64,000 nucleotides of DNA, taken from Arthrobacter sp. Alg241-R88. Lineage in GTDB: Bacteria > Actinomycetota > Actinomycetes > Actinomycetales > Micrococcaceae. Each line of letters begins with the position of its first letter. Positions within the stretch are counted from its first letter, which is position 1. A model generated the notes under the pieces. It did not search any database. It worked only from the letters and a program-made list of their open reading frames with translations, and was not told the origin of the DNA. A program made the position numbers and the translations under genes. Where the stretch lies: NCBI RefSeq assembly GCF_900537115.1, contig NZ_UNRG01000002.1, forward strand, positions 609,830 to 673,829. Reading direction: 5' to 3'. This document shows, piece after piece, positions 47,704 through 58,885 of the stretch.

Positions 47704-49992
47704 GATGGCCACCCGGTCCGTGGAGGTATGGACGCTGGCTGCGAGGATGTTCACGTGGTTTTCGGACAGCACACGCGTCACATCGGAGAGCAGCGATTTG
47801 CGGTCCAGCGCCTCCACCTGGATTTCCACCAGGAACACGCTGGACTGCGTGGGCGCCCAGTCCACGTCAACGATCCGGTCCGGCTGGTCCTTCAGGTCCG
47901 AAATGTTGGTGCAGTCGGTGCGGTGTACTGACACCCCGGAGCCCCTGGTCACGAAGCCGAGAATGGGATCCGGCGGCACCGGAGTGCAGCAGCGGGCAAG
48001 CTTTACCCAGACGTCACCGACGCCGCGGACCACAACGCCGGAATCGGAGAACCGTGCCTTCGTGACCTGGGTGGGGACGCTGACTTCGGTGATGTCGTCG
48101 TCAGTGCTTTCATTGCCGCCAAGGCTTTCAACGAGCTTCTCCATGACCGACTGCGCCGAGGTGTGCCCGTCGCCCACACCGGCGTACAGGCCGGAAATGT
48201 CAACGTACTTGAATTCCTGCGCTACTGCGGCCAGGGCCTCGTGCGTCATCAGGCGCTGCAGGGGAAGGTTCTGCTTCCGCATGGCCCGGGTCAGCAGTTC
48301 CTTGCCGCGGTCGATCGCCTCTTCACGGCGTTCCTTGCTGAACCACTGCCGGATCTTGTTGCGGGCCCTGGCACTCTTAACGAAATGCTGCCAGTCCTGG
48401 CTGGGTCCGGCGCCTTCGGCCTTGGAGGTGAAGATCTCCACCCAGTCGCCGTGGTTCAACTCGCTGTTGAGCGGAACCAGCTTTCCGTTGACCCGGGCAC
48501 CGATGGTCCGGTGCCCCACCTCGGTATGGACGGCATACGCGAAGTCCACGGGAGTAGATCCAGCCGGCAAGGCCATAACCTCACCCTTGGGCGTGAAAAC
48601 GAACACCTCACGGGCGTTGATCTCGAACCGGAGCGAATCAAGAAACTCGCCGGGATCCGACGTTTCCTGCTGCCAGTCCACCAGCGACCGCAGCCAGCCC
48701 ATGTCGCCGTCGCGGGGGCTGCCAGGGCCCACGGCGGTCCGGTTGGGCTGGTCCTTGTACTTCCAGTGTGCCGCGACGCCGTATTCGGCGCGGCGGTGCA
48801 TCTCGTGGGTCCGGATCTGAATCTCCACCGGCTTCCCGCCCGGGCCGATCACGGTGGTGTGCAGCGACTGGTACATGTTGAACTTCGGCATCGCGATGTA
48901 GTCCTTGAACCTGCCGGGCAGGGGGTTCCACCGCGAGTGCATGGTACCAAGGGCCGCGTAACAGTCCCGGACCGAGTCCACCAGGACACGGACACCCATG
49001 AGGTCGTTGATGTCGTCGAAGTCCTTGTCGCGGACAATCATTTTCTGGTAGATCGAGTAGTAATGCTTCGGGCGGCCCGTGATGGTGGCCTTGATGCGGG
49101 CAGTGCGGAGGTCTTCCGTGATCTGGTCGCGGATGACACTCAGGCTCTTCTCCCGCTCAGGGGTCCTGTCCCCCACCATGCGGACAATCTCTTCGTAAAC
49201 CTTTGGGTACAACGCCGCGAAGGAAAGGTCTTCCAGTTCCCACTTAATGGTGTTCATACCCAGCCGGTGTGCAAGCGGGGCAAAGATTTCCAGCGTTTCC
49301 CGGGCCTTGCGGGCCGAAGATTCTGCGGACACGAAACGCCACGTGCGGGCGTTGTGAAGCCGGTCCGCCAGTTTGATCATGAGCACGCGGATGTCCTTGG
49401 CCATGGCCACGACCATCTTGCGCACTGTCTCGGACTGCGCTGCTTCCCCGAAGCTGACCTTGTCCAGCTTGGTCACGCCGTCAACGAGCATGGCCACCTC
49501 AGGCCCGAAATCGCGTTTCAGGTCGGCGAGGGTGTACGGGGTGTCCTCGACGGTGTCGTGCAGGAGAGCCGCGGCCAGGGTTGTTCCGCTCAGTCCCAGT
49601 TCGGCAAGGATGGTGGCCACCGCAACCGGGTGGGTGATGTAGGGATCGCCGCTCTTGCGCTTCTGCCCCCGGTGGCTTTGTTCCGCCACGTCGAAGGCGC
49701 GCTGGATCAGGTCGAAATCCTCTTTGGGATTGTTGGCCCTGACCGTCCTCAGCAGCGGTTCGAGGATGGGCGAATAGTTTGCCGCGCCGCGTCCTGTCAG
49801 GCGGGCAAGCCTGGAGCGGGTGCGCTCCCTGCGGCCCGGGAATGTGGGGCGGGACCCGGAGTTGTCCACGGGAACCAATGAACCCGGACGTGCGGAAGCA
49901 GCCGCCCCGGTCTGCAGACCGGAAGGACTTTTATCTCCCTGTGCCGTTGGCACCGACGCCGAACGTTCTTCCAATGAAGCACCCCTCACCAC
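47584..49992 (-). CDS. rel: Bifunctional (p)ppGpp synthetase/hydrolase
   Basis: The protein has up to 802 residues. In order it has the HD hydrolase ([27 protein letters not shown]), the RelA-type synthetase ([20 protein letters not shown], then [16 protein letters not shown]), TGS ([20 protein letters not shown]) and a C-terminal ACT domain ([21 protein letters not shown]). Single long Rel enzymes are usual in Actinobacteria. The track start GTG at 49992 lacks a ribosome site; TTG at 49974 with GAGGGG seven bases upstream is a better candidate. The first 55 residues are unconserved. Its 3' end is overlapped by a plus-strand gene. Confidence 0.96.
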   Translation of the reverse strand: MVRGASLEERSASVPTAQGDKSPSGLQTGAAASARPGSLVPVDNSGSRPTFPGRRERTRSRLARLTGRGAANYSPILEPLLRTVRANNPKEDFDLIQRAFDVAEQSHRGQKRKSGDPYITHPVAVATILAELGLSGTTLAAALLHDTVEDTPYTLADLKRDFGPEVAMLVDGVTKLDKVSFGEAAQSETVRKMVVAMAKDIRVLMIKLADRLHNARTWRFVSAESSARKARETLEIFAPLAHRLGMNTIKWELEDLSFAALYPKVYEEIVRMVGDRTPEREKSLSVIRDQITEDLRTARIKATITGRPKHYYSIYQKMIVRDKDFDDINDLMGVRVLVDSVRDCYAALGTMHSRWNPLPGRFKDYIAMPKFNMYQSLHTTVIGPGGKPVEIQIRTHEMHRRAEYGVAAHWKYKDQPNRTAVGPGSPRDGDMGWLRSLVDWQQETSDPGEFLDSLRFEINAREVFVFTPKGEVMALPAGSTPVDFAYAVHTEVGHRTIGARVNGKLVPLNSELNHGDWVEIFTSKAEGAGPSQDWQHFVKSARARNKIRQWFSKERREEAIDRGKELLTRAMRKQNLPLQRLMTHEALAAVAQEFKYVDISGLYAGVGDGHTSAQSVMEKLVESLGGNESTDDDITEVSVPTQVTKARFSDSGVVVRGVGDVWVKLARCCTPVPPDPILGFVTRGSGVSVHRTDCTNISDLKDQPDRIVDVDWAPTQSSVFLVEIQVEALDRKSLLSDVTRVLSENHVNILAASVHTSTDRVAISRFAFEMGDPKYLHHVLSAVRRIDGVFDVYRTTGNKRRS

Positions 49993-50056
49993 CGTTTAAT
50001 TACTTCAGTCTATTCCTCCGCCGGGGGACTTTTTAAACCGGCCCTTAAAACAGGAC

Positions 50057-50094
50057 GGGCCGGGCAGTGTCAAGGTTCTGACACTGCCCGGCCC
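50057..50094 (-). terminator. Intrinsic terminator after secF
   Basis: GGGCCGGGCAGTGTCA and TGACACTGCCCGGCCC are perfect 16-bp arms around AGGTTC. On the minus strand GTCCTGTTTTAA follows the stem. It lies 12 bases past the secF stop and separates the sec genes from rel. Confidence 0.9.
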
Positions 50095-50106
50095 GGCACC
50101 AGCGGC

Positions 50107-51129
50107 TCAGGTTTGGGCCGGCTCCACCGCCGTTGCTCCAGACCTGGAAGCAGCCTCGGCCCGGCGGTGCTCCACCCGCTTGGCCTGCCTGACGAGATCG
50201 GGTTCGTTCTGGCGCAGCCAGGCGTACATGGGGGCCGCGACGAAAATCGTGGCTGTGGTTCCAATCAGGATGCCGACGAACAGCGCAAGCGAGAGGTCGC
50301 GCAGGGTACCCGCGCCCAGCAGGCCTGCACCAATGAACAGGATGGCACCCACGGGGAGGATTGCCACCATCATGGTGTTGATCGAGCGGACCAGGGTCTG
50401 GTTCACCGCCAGGTTTACTTCCTCAGCAAAGGTACGCCGGGTTGAGGCGTCCAGGTCCGCGGTGTTCTCGCGGATCTTGTCGAACACCACCACGGTGTCG
50501 TACAGCGAGTAGCTCAGGACGGTCAGGAACCCGATAATGGCGGACGGGGTGACTTCGAAGTCACTGAGGGCGTAAACCCCTGCCGTGACGAACATCGTGA
50601 CCACCATGCCGGCGATTGCCGAGAGTGACATCTTCCAGGTGCGGAAGTACAACGCCATCAGCACCGCGGCCAGGAGCACAAAAATCACCAGGCCGATCAG
50701 TGCCTGCTTGGTCACGTCCGCACCCCACGTCGGACCCACAAACGTTGACGTCACTTCGTTGTCCGTGACGCCGTAAGCCGCGGTCAGTCCCTCCTTGATG
50801 CGAAGGGTCTCGTCGTCGGTGAGTTTGTCGGTCTGGATCCGCATGGTGGTCCCGGCCACGTTGGCTACGCGTGGAACGCTGCCCTCCACAACATCGGTGA
50901 CGGCCTTTTCGCCCACGGCCGCGTCAGTGGTCTGGACGTTTGACACGGTGAACTCGGACCCGCCGCGGAACTCGATGCCGAGGTTGAACCCGCCCTTGGC
51001 CACCGGAATAAGGATGGACAGGGCAACGGCAACCGCCGCAACGATGAACCAGATTTTCTTGGCGCCCACAAAATTGTAGGAGCGCTTGCCTGTGTAGAGC
51101 TCGTTGCCGAAATTAGCGAAGCTTGGCAT
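50107..51129 (-). CDS. secF: Protein translocase subunit SecF
   Basis: This 340-residue membrane protein has six predicted helices and the SecF signatures NLGIEFRGGSEFTV, VGPTWGADVTKQALIGL and VLSYSLYDTVVVFDKIREN. With SecD it couples proton flow to late steps of Sec export. ATG at 51129 overlaps the secD stop by one base (TAATG). The C-terminal tail of about 35 residues is charged and cytoplasmic. Confidence 0.96.
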   Translation of the reverse strand: MPSFANFGNELYTGKRSYNFVGAKKIWFIVAAVAVALSILIPVAKGGFNLGIEFRGGSEFTVSNVQTTDAAVGEKAVTDVVEGSVPRVANVAGTTMRIQTDKLTDDETLRIKEGLTAAYGVTDNEVTSTFVGPTWGADVTKQALIGLVIFVLLAAVLMALYFRTWKMSLSAIAGMVVTMFVTAGVYALSDFEVTPSAIIGFLTVLSYSLYDTVVVFDKIRENTADLDASTRRTFAEEVNLAVNQTLVRSINTMMVAILPVGAILFIGAGLLGAGTLRDLSLALFVGILIGTTATIFVAAPMYAWLRQNEPDLVRQAKRVEHRRAEAASRSGATAVEPAQT

Positions 51130-52889
51130 TACTTGTTCTCCTTCGCTGCAGACTTGGAGGAGCCTGCGAGCTGCTCCTGCTTCTGCGCCATCCGGCGCTC
51201 GGCAATGGTCATCCGGCGCTCTGCCTCGGCAGCGGCACCGGCGTTCTTGGCGCGTACCATGGCGGCAGGCTTGTCTTCGGGCGTACGGATACGGCCTGCG
51301 CCGCGGTAGAGCGGCACAGCGCCCAGACGCTTGGGGTCGAGGCCGGACAGCCGGTGGCCTTCACCAAAGAACCTGGTGCGTGCCAGCAGCTGCAGGGTGG
51401 GATGCGTGAACATAAACACCACAATGAGGTCAGCGATGGCGGTGAGGCCAAGGGTGAAGGCAAAGCCACGGACGTTGCCCACCGCCACGAAGTACAGGAC
51501 CAGGGCTGCAAGTAGGTTGACGGCCTTGGAAGCCAGGACGGTGCGCTTGGCCCGCTTCCAGCCGTTTTCGACGGCGGACACCAGGCCGCGTCCCTCACGG
51601 AGCTCATCGCGGATGCGCTCGAAGTAGACGATGAATGAGTCTGCCGTCTGGCCGATGGCGACGATGATGCCGGCCACACCGGCCAGGGACAACCGGTAGT
51701 TTTCGGTCCAGCCCAGGATGGCGATGGCGAGATAGGTCAGTATGCCGGCCACCACCAGCGAGGCGATGGTCACGAAGCCGAGGGCCCGGTACTGGAAGAG
51801 CGAGTACACCACCACCAGCAGCAGTCCGATCACGCCGGCAAGGAGGCCCATGCGCAGCTGTTCGCCACCAAGGGTGGCAGAGATCTGCTGCTCGCTTTGG
51901 ATCTCGAAGCTGATGGGCAGTGCGCCGAAGCGGAGCTGGTCTGACAGGGCCTTGGCGCTCTGTTCCGTGAAGCCGCCGGTGATCTGGGGCCGCCCGTCAG
52001 TAATGACGGCAAGCGAGCGGGGCGCAGAGATGACCTGGTCATCCAGCACAATGGCGAACTGGGCCTTGGGGTCGTTACCGGTATCGCCGCCGGCAGCCAC
52101 GTAGAACTGGTTCAGGCGTTCGGTGACCTCTTTGAACTTGGCGGTGCCTTCGTCGTCGAACTGGATATTGACGGCCCACTCGTTCGTGACGGCGCCCTGT
52201 GCACCCTGCTGGAGCTGGAAGGAGGACGTGACGATGTTGCTGCCCTTGACCTCCACCGGACCGAGGATGTACTTGATGGCCGGGTTCGTTCCGGACGCGG
52301 GCTCACAGGTCACCAGCGGCTTGGCCGGATCCGAGCGTTCCTGCTCATCCTGGGACGGGTTGTCGCAGTCAAGGGCTTCGAACTGGCGGTAGATTTCAGG
52401 CGTGATCCAGTTGGTGTCGCTGCTGTTGGCGGGTTCCGCCGTCGGCTTGGGCAGCTGGTCCTCAGGAGCCCGCGACTCCTCCGGAACGGGAGCGCCCGCA
52501 CCGTTGAGGAGGACCGGGCGGAAGTTCATGTCCGCGGAAGCCTGGATGAGGTCGCGCGTCTGGCTTGAGGGGGTGCCGGGAAGGCTGACCACCACGTTGC
52601 GCCCCGATTGGGTGCTGATCTCTGCTTCAGCGACGCCGGAACCGTCCACGCGCTGGCGGATGATGGCCACAGCCTGGTTGAGCTGTTCTTCGTTGATGTC
52701 CGAACCGCCCTCGACCTTCGGCGCCAGAATCATCTGGGTGCCGCCTTCGAGGTCCAGCGCCAGCTTTGGCGCCCAGCTCGCCTGTCCGGCCATGGTGCCG
52801 CCGGCAAGGACAGCAGTCAGCACGGCGAGGATTACGCCGAGCCAGACCAGGACCCTGAGGCCCGGTTTCTTAAGGCCAGTTCGTGCCAT
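51129..52889 (-). CDS. secD: Protein translocase subunit SecD
   Basis: This 586-residue protein has an N-terminal helix (LVWLGVILAVLTAVLAGG), a large extracytoplasmic P1 domain beginning LALDLEGGTQMILAPKV, and five C-terminal helices (LLAGVIGLLLVVVYSLFQYR, GVAGIIVAIGQTADSFIVYFERIRDE). The extracytoplasmic part carries a Glu/Pro-rich insert around residues 125-150. The C-terminal tail is Lys/Ala-rich. ATG at 52889 begins 102 bases after yajC. Confidence 0.96.
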   Translation of the reverse strand: MARTGLKKPGLRVLVWLGVILAVLTAVLAGGTMAGQASWAPKLALDLEGGTQMILAPKVEGGSDINEEQLNQAVAIIRQRVDGSGVAEAEISTQSGRNVVVSLPGTPSSQTRDLIQASADMNFRPVLLNGAGAPVPEESRAPEDQLPKPTAEPANSSDTNWITPEIYRQFEALDCDNPSQDEQERSDPAKPLVTCEPASGTNPAIKYILGPVEVKGSNIVTSSFQLQQGAQGAVTNEWAVNIQFDDEGTAKFKEVTERLNQFYVAAGGDTGNDPKAQFAIVLDDQVISAPRSLAVITDGRPQITGGFTEQSAKALSDQLRFGALPISFEIQSEQQISATLGGEQLRMGLLAGVIGLLLVVVYSLFQYRALGFVTIASLVVAGILTYLAIAILGWTENYRLSLAGVAGIIVAIGQTADSFIVYFERIRDELREGRGLVSAVENGWKRAKRTVLASKAVNLLAALVLYFVAVGNVRGFAFTLGLTAIADLIVVFMFTHPTLQLLARTRFFGEGHRLSGLDPKRLGAVPLYRGAGRIRTPEDKPAAMVRAKNAGAAAEAERRMTIAERRMAQKQEQLAGSSKSAAKENK

Positions 52890-52918
52890 TGTTGTTCTTT
52901 CTCTTATTCACGGAGGAA

Positions 52919-52951
52919 CCGCCGGTGCATGCTTGGTGCCCGCACCGGCGG
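52919..52951 (-). terminator. Hairpin between yajC and secD
   Basis: CCGCCGGTGC and GCACCGGCGG are perfect 10-bp arms around 13 bases, in the yajC-secD gap. It lies 29 bases ahead of secD, so it might attenuate or stabilise the mRNA rather than stop transcription fully. No T run follows. Confidence 0.5.
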
Positions 52952-52991
52952 CGCTCCGCAGCCGTAGAGGTGTTGTGTAGAACCAGCGGGA

Positions 52992-53405
52992 CTAGTTGTC
53001 CTTCTTGCCCTCGTCGTTGAGCCGCTTCAGGGTCTCGTCCGGCGTCTCCACTGACGCGGACTGGGTGCCGGTTTCCCGGGCGGTGAGGGATGAAGCGTCA
53101 TCCGGCACGGCGGGCACAGCCGGGGCGTCCTCTTCGGAAACCGCGACGGGCTCCACAATCTTGGTGACGGCCTGGCGGTGCACCGTGGCGAGGTTGCCCG
53201 GAGAGAGCTCCAGGGTGACCTTGTTCTCGACGTCGTCCATGTCGACGATCCGGCCGAAGAGACCGAAGCTGGTCATGACCTCGACGCCCGGGGCGAACTG
53301 CGATTGGAGTTCAGCCTGCTGCTGCTGCGTCTTCTTGTTGCGGCGGAACATCATGAAGATGAACACGCCAAGCATGACGAAGAGGAGTATTGACATTAGA
53401 TCCAA
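52992..53405 (-). CDS. yajC: Preprotein translocase subunit YajC
   Basis: With TTG at 53405 the protein is 137 residues, beginning MDLMSILLFVMLGVFIFMMF as one membrane helix. RRNKKTQQQQAELQS and GVEVMTSFGLFGRIVDMDD complete the YajC core. The C-terminal 45 residues are an acidic variable tail. YajC accompanies SecDF. ATG at 53396 is an alternative start. The open frame continues to 53528 but reads only Arg-rich leader there. Confidence 0.9.
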   Translation of the reverse strand: MDLMSILLFVMLGVFIFMMFRRNKKTQQQQAELQSQFAPGVEVMTSFGLFGRIVDMDDVENKVTLELSPGNLATVHRQAVTKIVEPVAVSEEDAPAVPAVPDDASSLTARETGTQSASVETPDETLKRLNDEGKKDN

Positions 53406-53605
53406 GGGAGAAATCCGTTCTATTGCGTGCCTGGCCGGTTTCCGGCGACGTCCGATGAGTTCCGTCCGCTGGCCGGACTGGCGGACAGAAAACCTGACGG
53501 ATTTCCTTCTCCGCCGGAGCAACCGCATTCTGGTGGCTGCAGGAACAAAGACCCGAACGTGCCGAGCGTCATACCAGTCTAAAGGGAAAAGCTGAAGGGA
53601 GCCTG

Positions 53606-54694
53606 TTATTGGCTTTGCGGGGCCCAGTCTTCCGTGCCGTCGGCGTCGTCGCCGACCCTTTCAAACAGGTCCAGCGGCTCCTGCCCGAAGACGCCGGCAG
53701 GGACGGCGTAGCCGAGGTGGGTCCAGGCGGGAGCCATGGCGATCCGGCCCCGGGGAGTGCGGCCCAGGAGTCCCTCGCGGACCAGGAAGGGTTCGGCCAC
53801 CGTTTCCACAGTCTCGGTTTCTTCGCCGACGGCGATAGCCAGGGTGGACAGCCCGACAGGACCGCCGCCGAACTTGGTGATCAGCGCCTCCAGGACTGAC
53901 CGGTCCAGCCTGTCCAGTCCTTTCTTGTCGACTTCGTACATATCCAGTGCAGCTGACGCCGCCCGCGCGTCGATCTGTTCGATGCCGTGGACGAGCGCCC
54001 AGTCGCGTACCCGCCGCAGCAGCCTGTTGGCGATGCGGGGTGTGCCGCGCGAACGGCCGGCGATTTCGCTGAAGCCGGCGGAATTGACCTTGAGGTCCAG
54101 CAGACCCGCGGAGCGGCGCAGGACAAGTTCGAGCTCGGCGACGGAATAGAACTCCAGGTGCCCGGTGAAGCCGAAGCGGTCGCGCAGCGGCCCGGGCAGG
54201 AGGCCGGCGCGGGTCGTAGCGCCGACAAGGGTGAACGGCGGGAGTTCAAGCGGAATCGCGGTGGCGCCGGCTCCCTTGCCCACCACGATGTCCACACGGA
54301 AGTCCTCCATGGCCATGTAGAGCATTTCTTCTGCCGGCCGGGACATGCGGTGGATTTCGTCCAAAAACAGGACCTCACCCTCCGACAGGGAGGAGAGGAT
54401 GGCCGCCAGGTCTCCGGCGTGCTGGATGGCGGGGCCGCTGCTGATCCGCAGCGGGGCGTTCATCTCGGACGCAACGATCATGGCCAGCGTGGTCTTGCCG
54501 AGGCCGGGCGGACCGGAAAACAGCACATGGTCCGCGCTCCGGCCCCGCATCCGGGAGGCCTGCAGCACCAGGGACAACTGCTTGCGGACCCGGTGCTGGC
54601 CCACGAAGTCGTGCAGGTTCTTGGGCCGAAGGGCGGCCTCGATGGCGCGCTCCTCCGGCTCCTCCCCTGCGGCCACCACTGAGGGTTCAGCCAC
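53606..54694 (-). CDS. ruvB: Holliday junction branch migration ATPase RuvB
   Basis: This 362-residue AAA+ motor has Walker [16 protein letters not shown], Walker [18 protein letters not shown], sensor [20 protein letters not shown] and the C-terminal winged helix ([23 protein letters not shown] region). It drives branch migration with RuvA. The start is GTG at 54694, overlapping ruvA by eight bases. A 200-base gap separates its stop from yajC. Confidence 0.97.
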   Translation of the reverse strand: MAEPSVVAAGEEPEERAIEAALRPKNLHDFVGQHRVRKQLSLVLQASRMRGRSADHVLFSGPPGLGKTTLAMIVASEMNAPLRISSGPAIQHAGDLAAILSSLSEGEVLFLDEIHRMSRPAEEMLYMAMEDFRVDIVVGKGAGATAIPLELPPFTLVGATTRAGLLPGPLRDRFGFTGHLEFYSVAELELVLRRSAGLLDLKVNSAGFSEIAGRSRGTPRIANRLLRRVRDWALVHGIEQIDARAASAALDMYEVDKKGLDRLDRSVLEALITKFGGGPVGLSTLAIAVGEETETVETVAEPFLVREGLLGRTPRGRIAMAPAWTHLGYAVPAGVFGQEPLDLFERVGDDADGTEDWAPQSQ

Positions 54695-55331
54695 GGCTGC
54701 CTACGCGGTTGCCGGCGCGGGCCCCGTCCTGGCCCAGCCAGCGCAGGGTGGTCCGCAGGATCTCCGGGACATTGCCGCGGAACGAGACCTCAGGATCATC
54801 GGCCAATGCCTTGTCGATACTTGCCGACGCGTCCTTTTCGGACCAGCCGAGGCTGGTCATGGCCGCAACCACCTGGGGCTTCCAGGCAGCCTCTGCAGCG
54901 GTGGGCGCGCTGGCCGTGCCGGAGGTGCCGTGCGGAACCAGCTTTCCTGCGAGCTCCAGGACGATCCGGCCGGCAACCTTGGGCCCGATACCGGGCACCT
55001 TGGTGAACGTTTTGCTGTCCCCGGTATGTGCAGCCACCCGGATAGCTTCCGGGTCATGGACGGCGAGAACCGCCAGGGCCAGCCGCGGCCCCACCCCGCT
55101 GACACTGAGCAGGACATCGAAAACTTCCCGCTCGTCGTCGGACGCGAAACCAAAGAGGGTCAGCGAATCCTCCCGGACGATCAGGGAGGTAAAAAGCTGG
55201 CCCTCCTCGCCCGTGCGGAGCCGGCTGAGGGTCTGCGGCGTCGCGTTGACGCTCATGCCCGCGCCGTTGAGGTCGATGACGGCCGTGGACAGGCCAACGT
55301 GCGCTACGGTTCCGCGGAGGAAACTGATCAA
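54687..55331 (-). CDS. ruvA: Holliday junction DNA-binding protein RuvA
   Basis: This 214-residue protein has the N-terminal OB fold ([20 protein letters not shown]), two helix-hairpin-helix segments ([19 protein letters not shown] and [19 protein letters not shown]) and the C-terminal RuvB-contact domain ([20 protein letters not shown]). The start is TTG at 55331 with AGGAG nine bases upstream. It is followed by ruvB with an 8-base overlap. Confidence 0.96.
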   Translation of the reverse strand: MISFLRGTVAHVGLSTAVIDLNGAGMSVNATPQTLSRLRTGEEGQLFTSLIVREDSLTLFGFASDDEREVFDVLLSVSGVGPRLALAVLAVHDPEAIRVAAHTGDSKTFTKVPGIGPKVAGRIVLELAGKLVPHGTSGTASAPTAAEAAWKPQVVAAMTSLGWSEKDASASIDKALADDPEVSFRGNVPEILRTTLRWLGQDGARAGNRVGSRG

Positions 55332-55420
55332 GGGCCTGGCTCCTGTGTACTGCCGGGCTCCAGGAATTGGACCGGCGATCCGAACATATCTACGAATACC
55401 CTAGCAAGCAGCCAGGACAA

Positions 55421-55999
55421 TCAGCGTGCGCGCCGCACCTTCGCTTCGGCTTCAGCCCACGCTCTTTGGGCCGGCGTCAGCGAAGAACTGCCGGGCCCGG
55501 TGGTGGCAACGGCCGCGCCGCTGCCGGCCCGCCAGGCATGCGTGATGGCCAGCGCCAGGGCGTCCGCGGCGTCGGCCGGGCGCGGCGGCGCGTCCAGCCG
55601 GAGGATCTTGGTGACCAGCTTGGTCACCGCCTCCTTGTTGGAGGAGCCGCTGCCGGTGACTGCGGCTTTGACTTCCGACGGCGTATGCAGCGCCACCGGG
55701 ATTCCGCGGCGCGCGGCGGCGGCGATCACCACGCCGGACGCCTGGGCCACCCCCATCACGGTGCTGACGTTGAGCTGGGAGAAGACACGCTCGACGGCGA
55801 GGACCTGGGGCTCGTAGCGGTCCAGCCACTCGTCGATTGCCAGGGCGATCACCAGGAGGCGCTGGTCCAGTGTTTCGTCCGGAGAGGTTCCGACCACCCC
55901 GACGGCCACCATGGTGGCCCGCCTGTTCCGTTCGACGTCCACCACGCCGATGCCGCAGCGGGTCAGTCCGGGGTCAACCCCCAGTACGCGCAGCGTCAC
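55421..55999 (-). CDS. ruvC: Crossover junction endodeoxyribonuclease RuvC
   Basis: This 192-residue resolvase has the first catalytic Asp in [15 protein letters not shown], Glu in [21 protein letters not shown], and the C-terminal acidic pair in [16 protein letters not shown]. It cuts the Holliday junction after RuvAB branch migration. The start is GTG at 55999, 32 bases downstream of the YebC gene. The tail is basic and variable. Confidence 0.96.
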   Translation of the reverse strand: MTLRVLGVDPGLTRCGIGVVDVERNRRATMVAVGVVGTSPDETLDQRLLVIALAIDEWLDRYEPQVLAVERVFSQLNVSTVMGVAQASGVVIAAAARRGIPVALHTPSEVKAAVTGSGSSNKEAVTKLVTKILRLDAPPRPADAADALALAITHAWRAGSGAAVATTGPGSSSLTPAQRAWAEAEAKVRRAR

Positions 56000-56031
56000 G
56001 GGCTGCCGGGTTCAGCAGGCAAGGCCGGGCG

Positions 56032-56787
56032 TCACTCGGATTCCAGGGCAGCCTGGACTTCGTCGCTGAGGTCGGCGTTGCTGTACACGTTCTGTACGTC
56101 GTCGAGGTCTTCGAGGGCGTCTGCGAGCTTCAGGAACTTGCGGGCGCCGTCGACGTCGAGTTCCACCTGCATCGAGGGGACAAACTCCACCTCGTCGGTG
56201 TCGTACTCGATGCCGGCTTCGTTGAGGGCCTCGCGGATGGCCTGCAGGTCGCCTGGTTCGGAATGGATCTCGAAGGTGTCGCCGTTGTCCTTGACTTCCT
56301 CAGCGCCGGCATCCAGGACTGCCATCAGGACGTCGTCCTCGCTGAGGCCGTTCTTGGGCAGGTTGACTACACCTTTGCGGGCGAAGAGGTAGCTCACGGA
56401 TCCGGGATCAGCGATGGTGCCGCCGTTGCGCGAGATGGCCAGGCGCACCTCGGAGGCAGCACGGTTCTTGTTGTCCGTGAGGCACTCGACCAGCAGCGCC
56501 GAGCCCTGCGGACCGCGGGCTTCGTACATGATTTCCGTGTAGTCAACAACTTCGCCGGTGAGGCCGGCGCCGCGCTTAATGGCACGGTCGATGTTGTCGT
56601 TGGGAACCGAGGTCTTCTTGGCCTTGGTGACGGCAAGTTCCAGGCCGGGGTTGCCGGCAAGATCCGGGCCGCCCATCCGGGCTGCAACTTCGATGTTCTT
56701 GATCAGCTTGGCGAACGACTTGGCGCGGCGGCTGTCAATGATCGCCTTCTTGTGCTTGGTCGTCGCCCATTTGGAGTGGCCTGACAT
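56032..56787 (-). CDS. YebC/PmpR family protein (probable translation or transcription regulator)
   Basis: This 251-residue protein starts [20 protein letters not shown], the family hallmark, and contains [13 protein letters not shown] and [19 protein letters not shown]. YebC proteins were annotated as DNA-binding regulators; recent work on the family and on mitochondrial TACO1 points to relief of ribosome stalling at proline stretches. ATG at 56787 is three bases after pdxT. It leads the ruvCAB genes, a standard arrangement. Confidence 0.95.
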   Translation of the reverse strand: MSGHSKWATTKHKKAIIDSRRAKSFAKLIKNIEVAARMGGPDLAGNPGLELAVTKAKKTSVPNDNIDRAIKRGAGLTGEVVDYTEIMYEARGPQGSALLVECLTDNKNRAASEVRLAISRNGGTIADPGSVSYLFARKGVVNLPKNGLSEDDVLMAVLDAGAEEVKDNGDTFEIHSEPGDLQAIREALNEAGIEYDTDEVEFVPSMQVELDVDGARKFLKLADALEDLDDVQNVYSNADLSDEVQAALESE

Positions 56788-56790
56788 GCT

Positions 56791-57501
56791 TTACGCTTCT
56801 CCTCTGATCATGCGGATAAAAAGTTCATGTACGCGTTTTTCCCCGGTCACTTCCGGATGGAAGGAGGTGGCCAGCAGGTGGCCGGAACGCACTGCAACAA
56901 TTCTAGCCGTCCCCGGCAGCGGGACCGCGTGGGAAGCGTGCTCCGGATCCGCCGGTTCCACCTGGGCAAGGATCTCCACGTCCGGGCCCACCCGTTCCAC
57001 CCAGGGGCCCCGGATGAAGACGGCGTGGACCGGAGGAACACCGGTTTCGGTGGCACTGAAATCGAGTCCCTTGAAGTCAAGGTCCGTTTCGAAGGACTCA
57101 CGCTGCCGGCCGAAGGCGTTGCGCCGGACGGTGATATCAAGTCCACCGAAGGTCTGTTGCGGAGCTCCGGCGAGGTCTGTGGCTGGATCAGCGATGTCCG
57201 CGGCGAGCAGGATCATGCCGGCGCAGGAACCGTAAACGGGCAGGCCCCCGGTGATCCGCTCCCGAAGGGGTTCGGCGAGGTCGAAGGCGCGGGCGAGCTT
57301 GTCGATCGCGGTGGATTCACCGCCGGGAATGATCAGCCCGTCCAGGCCGTCCAGTTCCTTGGGACGGCGGATTCCGACGCCCTCGGCTCCGGTTGCTTCA
57401 ATGGCACGGAGGTGCTCGCGGAAGTCACCTTGAAGCGCCAGCACGCCGATCCGCAGGCCCGAGCCCACGCGCGCGGAAGCAGCTGAAGGGGAATTTGTCA
57501 T
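56791..57501 (-). CDS. pdxT: Pyridoxal 5'-phosphate synthase glutaminase subunit
   Basis: This 236-residue class I glutaminase supplies ammonia to PdxS for PLP synthesis. It has [13 protein letters not shown], the oxyanion GGEST at about 60-64, nucleophile Cys93 in YGSCAGMI and the His-Glu pair in [19 protein letters not shown] at 57501 removes a 31-residue upstream extension. Unlike many genomes it is not next to pdxS, which lies about 6 kb to the right on the same strand. Confidence 0.95.
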   Translation of the reverse strand: MTNSPSAASARVGSGLRIGVLALQGDFREHLRAIEATGAEGVGIRRPKELDGLDGLIIPGGESTAIDKLARAFDLAEPLRERITGGLPVYGSCAGMILLAADIADPATDLAGAPQQTFGGLDITVRRNAFGRQRESFETDLDFKGLDFSATETGVPPVHAVFIRGPWVERVGPDVEILAQVEPADPEHASHAVPLPGTARIVAVRSGHLLATSFHPEVTGEKRVHELFIRMIRGEA

Positions 57502-57592
57502 CCATCCAGCATAAGGGGCGCGGCCTTCCTGACCGGCGCCGGAGACCCGCTCCGACGGCGGTTGCATGCCGTTGCTGGGATATATTCGAAGC

Positions 57593-58885
57593 ATGCTCTA
57601 CTTCAGTGTTCCGCTCGGCAAGCTGGTCCGCCGGGTGTCCCGGCTACGGGGCGGCGGCTCTGCCCTGCCCGGGCTGGTGGTCGAAAAAATCGATCCCGGC
57701 TTCATGCGGCGGACGCTCACCACGCTCCCCCACGGCGTGGCCGTGGTCAGTGGTACCAACGGTAAAACAACCACCACCAAAATGGTGGTGGAACTGCTGG
57801 AGAGCCAGGGACTGAAGGTATTCACCAACCGGACCGGCAGCAACTTCACCCGGGGCGTCGCCGCCGCACTGCTGGGTGAAGTGGACTGGCGGGGCCGGCT
57901 CGATGCCGACGTCGCCGTCCTGGAGCTCGACGAGGCCCACGCCGTGCACTTCGTCAACAGCGTCCCGCCCCGTTACTGCCTGCTCCTGAACGTCCTCCGC
58001 GACCAGCTTGACCGGTTCGGTGAGATCGACAAGACGGCCCAGCTGCTCCAGCACATCGCCGCCAAAACCACCGGAACCGTGGTGCTGAACCGGGAGGACC
58101 CCCGCGTCGCCAGAATCGCCAGCACACTGACCGGGCAGGACGTCAAGTACTTCGGCCTGGACGATTCGCTGCTGGGCACCTTCCCCAACGACGACGACAT
58201 GCGCGCCGCTCCCGGAAGTCCCGCTCCGGCGGGCCTTCCCGAGAAGCCCGCCGCCGACGTCGTCCTCCGCAAGGTAGGTGCGGACACCGCCGAATTTGAG
58301 TACGACGGCGTCACGGTCACCACCGGGATGAAGCTGCGCGGCGTCTACAACATCTTCAATGCGGCCGCGGCGCTGACCCTGGCCCGCAGCATTTGCGGCG
58401 GCGGCGCAGCCACTGCCGACCACGACACCCTGCTGGCCGCACTCGCCCAGGTTGCGCCTGCCTTCGGCCGCGGCGAAAGCCTCACGGTCGACGGGCAGCC
58501 CCTTGACCTGGTCCTGGTCAAGAACCCCAGCGGGTTCCGGCTCGGCCTGAAGTCCTTCCCCGCCGGCGGCTACGCCACCATGATTGCCATCAACGACAAC
58601 TACGCGGACGGCCGCGACATGTCCTGGCTGTGGGACGTGGAATTCGACTCCCTGCGCGAGGGCGGAGTGGACCAGCTCACCGGATCCCGTGCCTACGACA
58701 TGGCCCTGCGCCTGCAGTACGACGACGTGCGGATCGGCGGGGTCGAGCCCGAAATTACGCCTGCCCTTGCCTCATTCATCAGGGAAGCCCAGGGCAAGCC
58801 CAAGCGCATCTTCTGCACCTACACAGCCATGCTGGCCATCCGCCGCGAGCTGTCCAAAATCACCACCGTGGAGGTTGTCTCTTGA
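57593..58885 (+). CDS. murT: Lipid II isoglutaminyl synthase, MurT subunit
   Basis: This 430-residue Mur-ligase-like protein has P-loop [13 protein letters not shown] with GTNGKT at 54-59, [23 protein letters not shown], and the C-terminal DUF1727 region ([42 protein letters not shown]). With GatD it amidates D-Glu of the stem peptide to D-isoglutamine. The Cys4 zinc ribbon described in Gram-positive cocci is not present: the region at about 150-235 has no cysteine pair. ATG at 57593; its stop overlaps gatD by four bases. Confidence 0.93.
   Translation: MLYFSVPLGKLVRRVSRLRGGGSALPGLVVEKIDPGFMRRTLTTLPHGVAVVSGTNGKTTTTKMVVELLESQGLKVFTNRTGSNFTRGVAAALLGEVDWRGRLDADVAVLELDEAHAVHFVNSVPPRYCLLLNVLRDQLDRFGEIDKTAQLLQHIAAKTTGTVVLNREDPRVARIASTLTGQDVKYFGLDDSLLGTFPNDDDMRAAPGSPAPAGLPEKPAADVVLRKVGADTAEFEYDGVTVTTGMKLRGVYNIFNAAAALTLARSICGGGAATADHDTLLAALAQVAPAFGRGESLTVDGQPLDLVLVKNPSGFRLGLKSFPAGGYATMIAINDNYADGRDMSWLWDVEFDSLREGGVDQLTGSRAYDMALRLQYDDVRIGGVEPEITPALASFIREAQGKPKRIFCTYTAMLAIRRELSKITTVEVVS

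Noticed and set aside
48163..49881. Long plus-strand open frame opposite rel
   Set aside because: Antisense shadow of rel; no ribosome site or conserved motif.
53406..53528. N-terminal extension of yajC to 53528
   Set aside because: It would add an Arg-rich 41-residue leader ahead of the N-terminal membrane helix, unlike any YajC.
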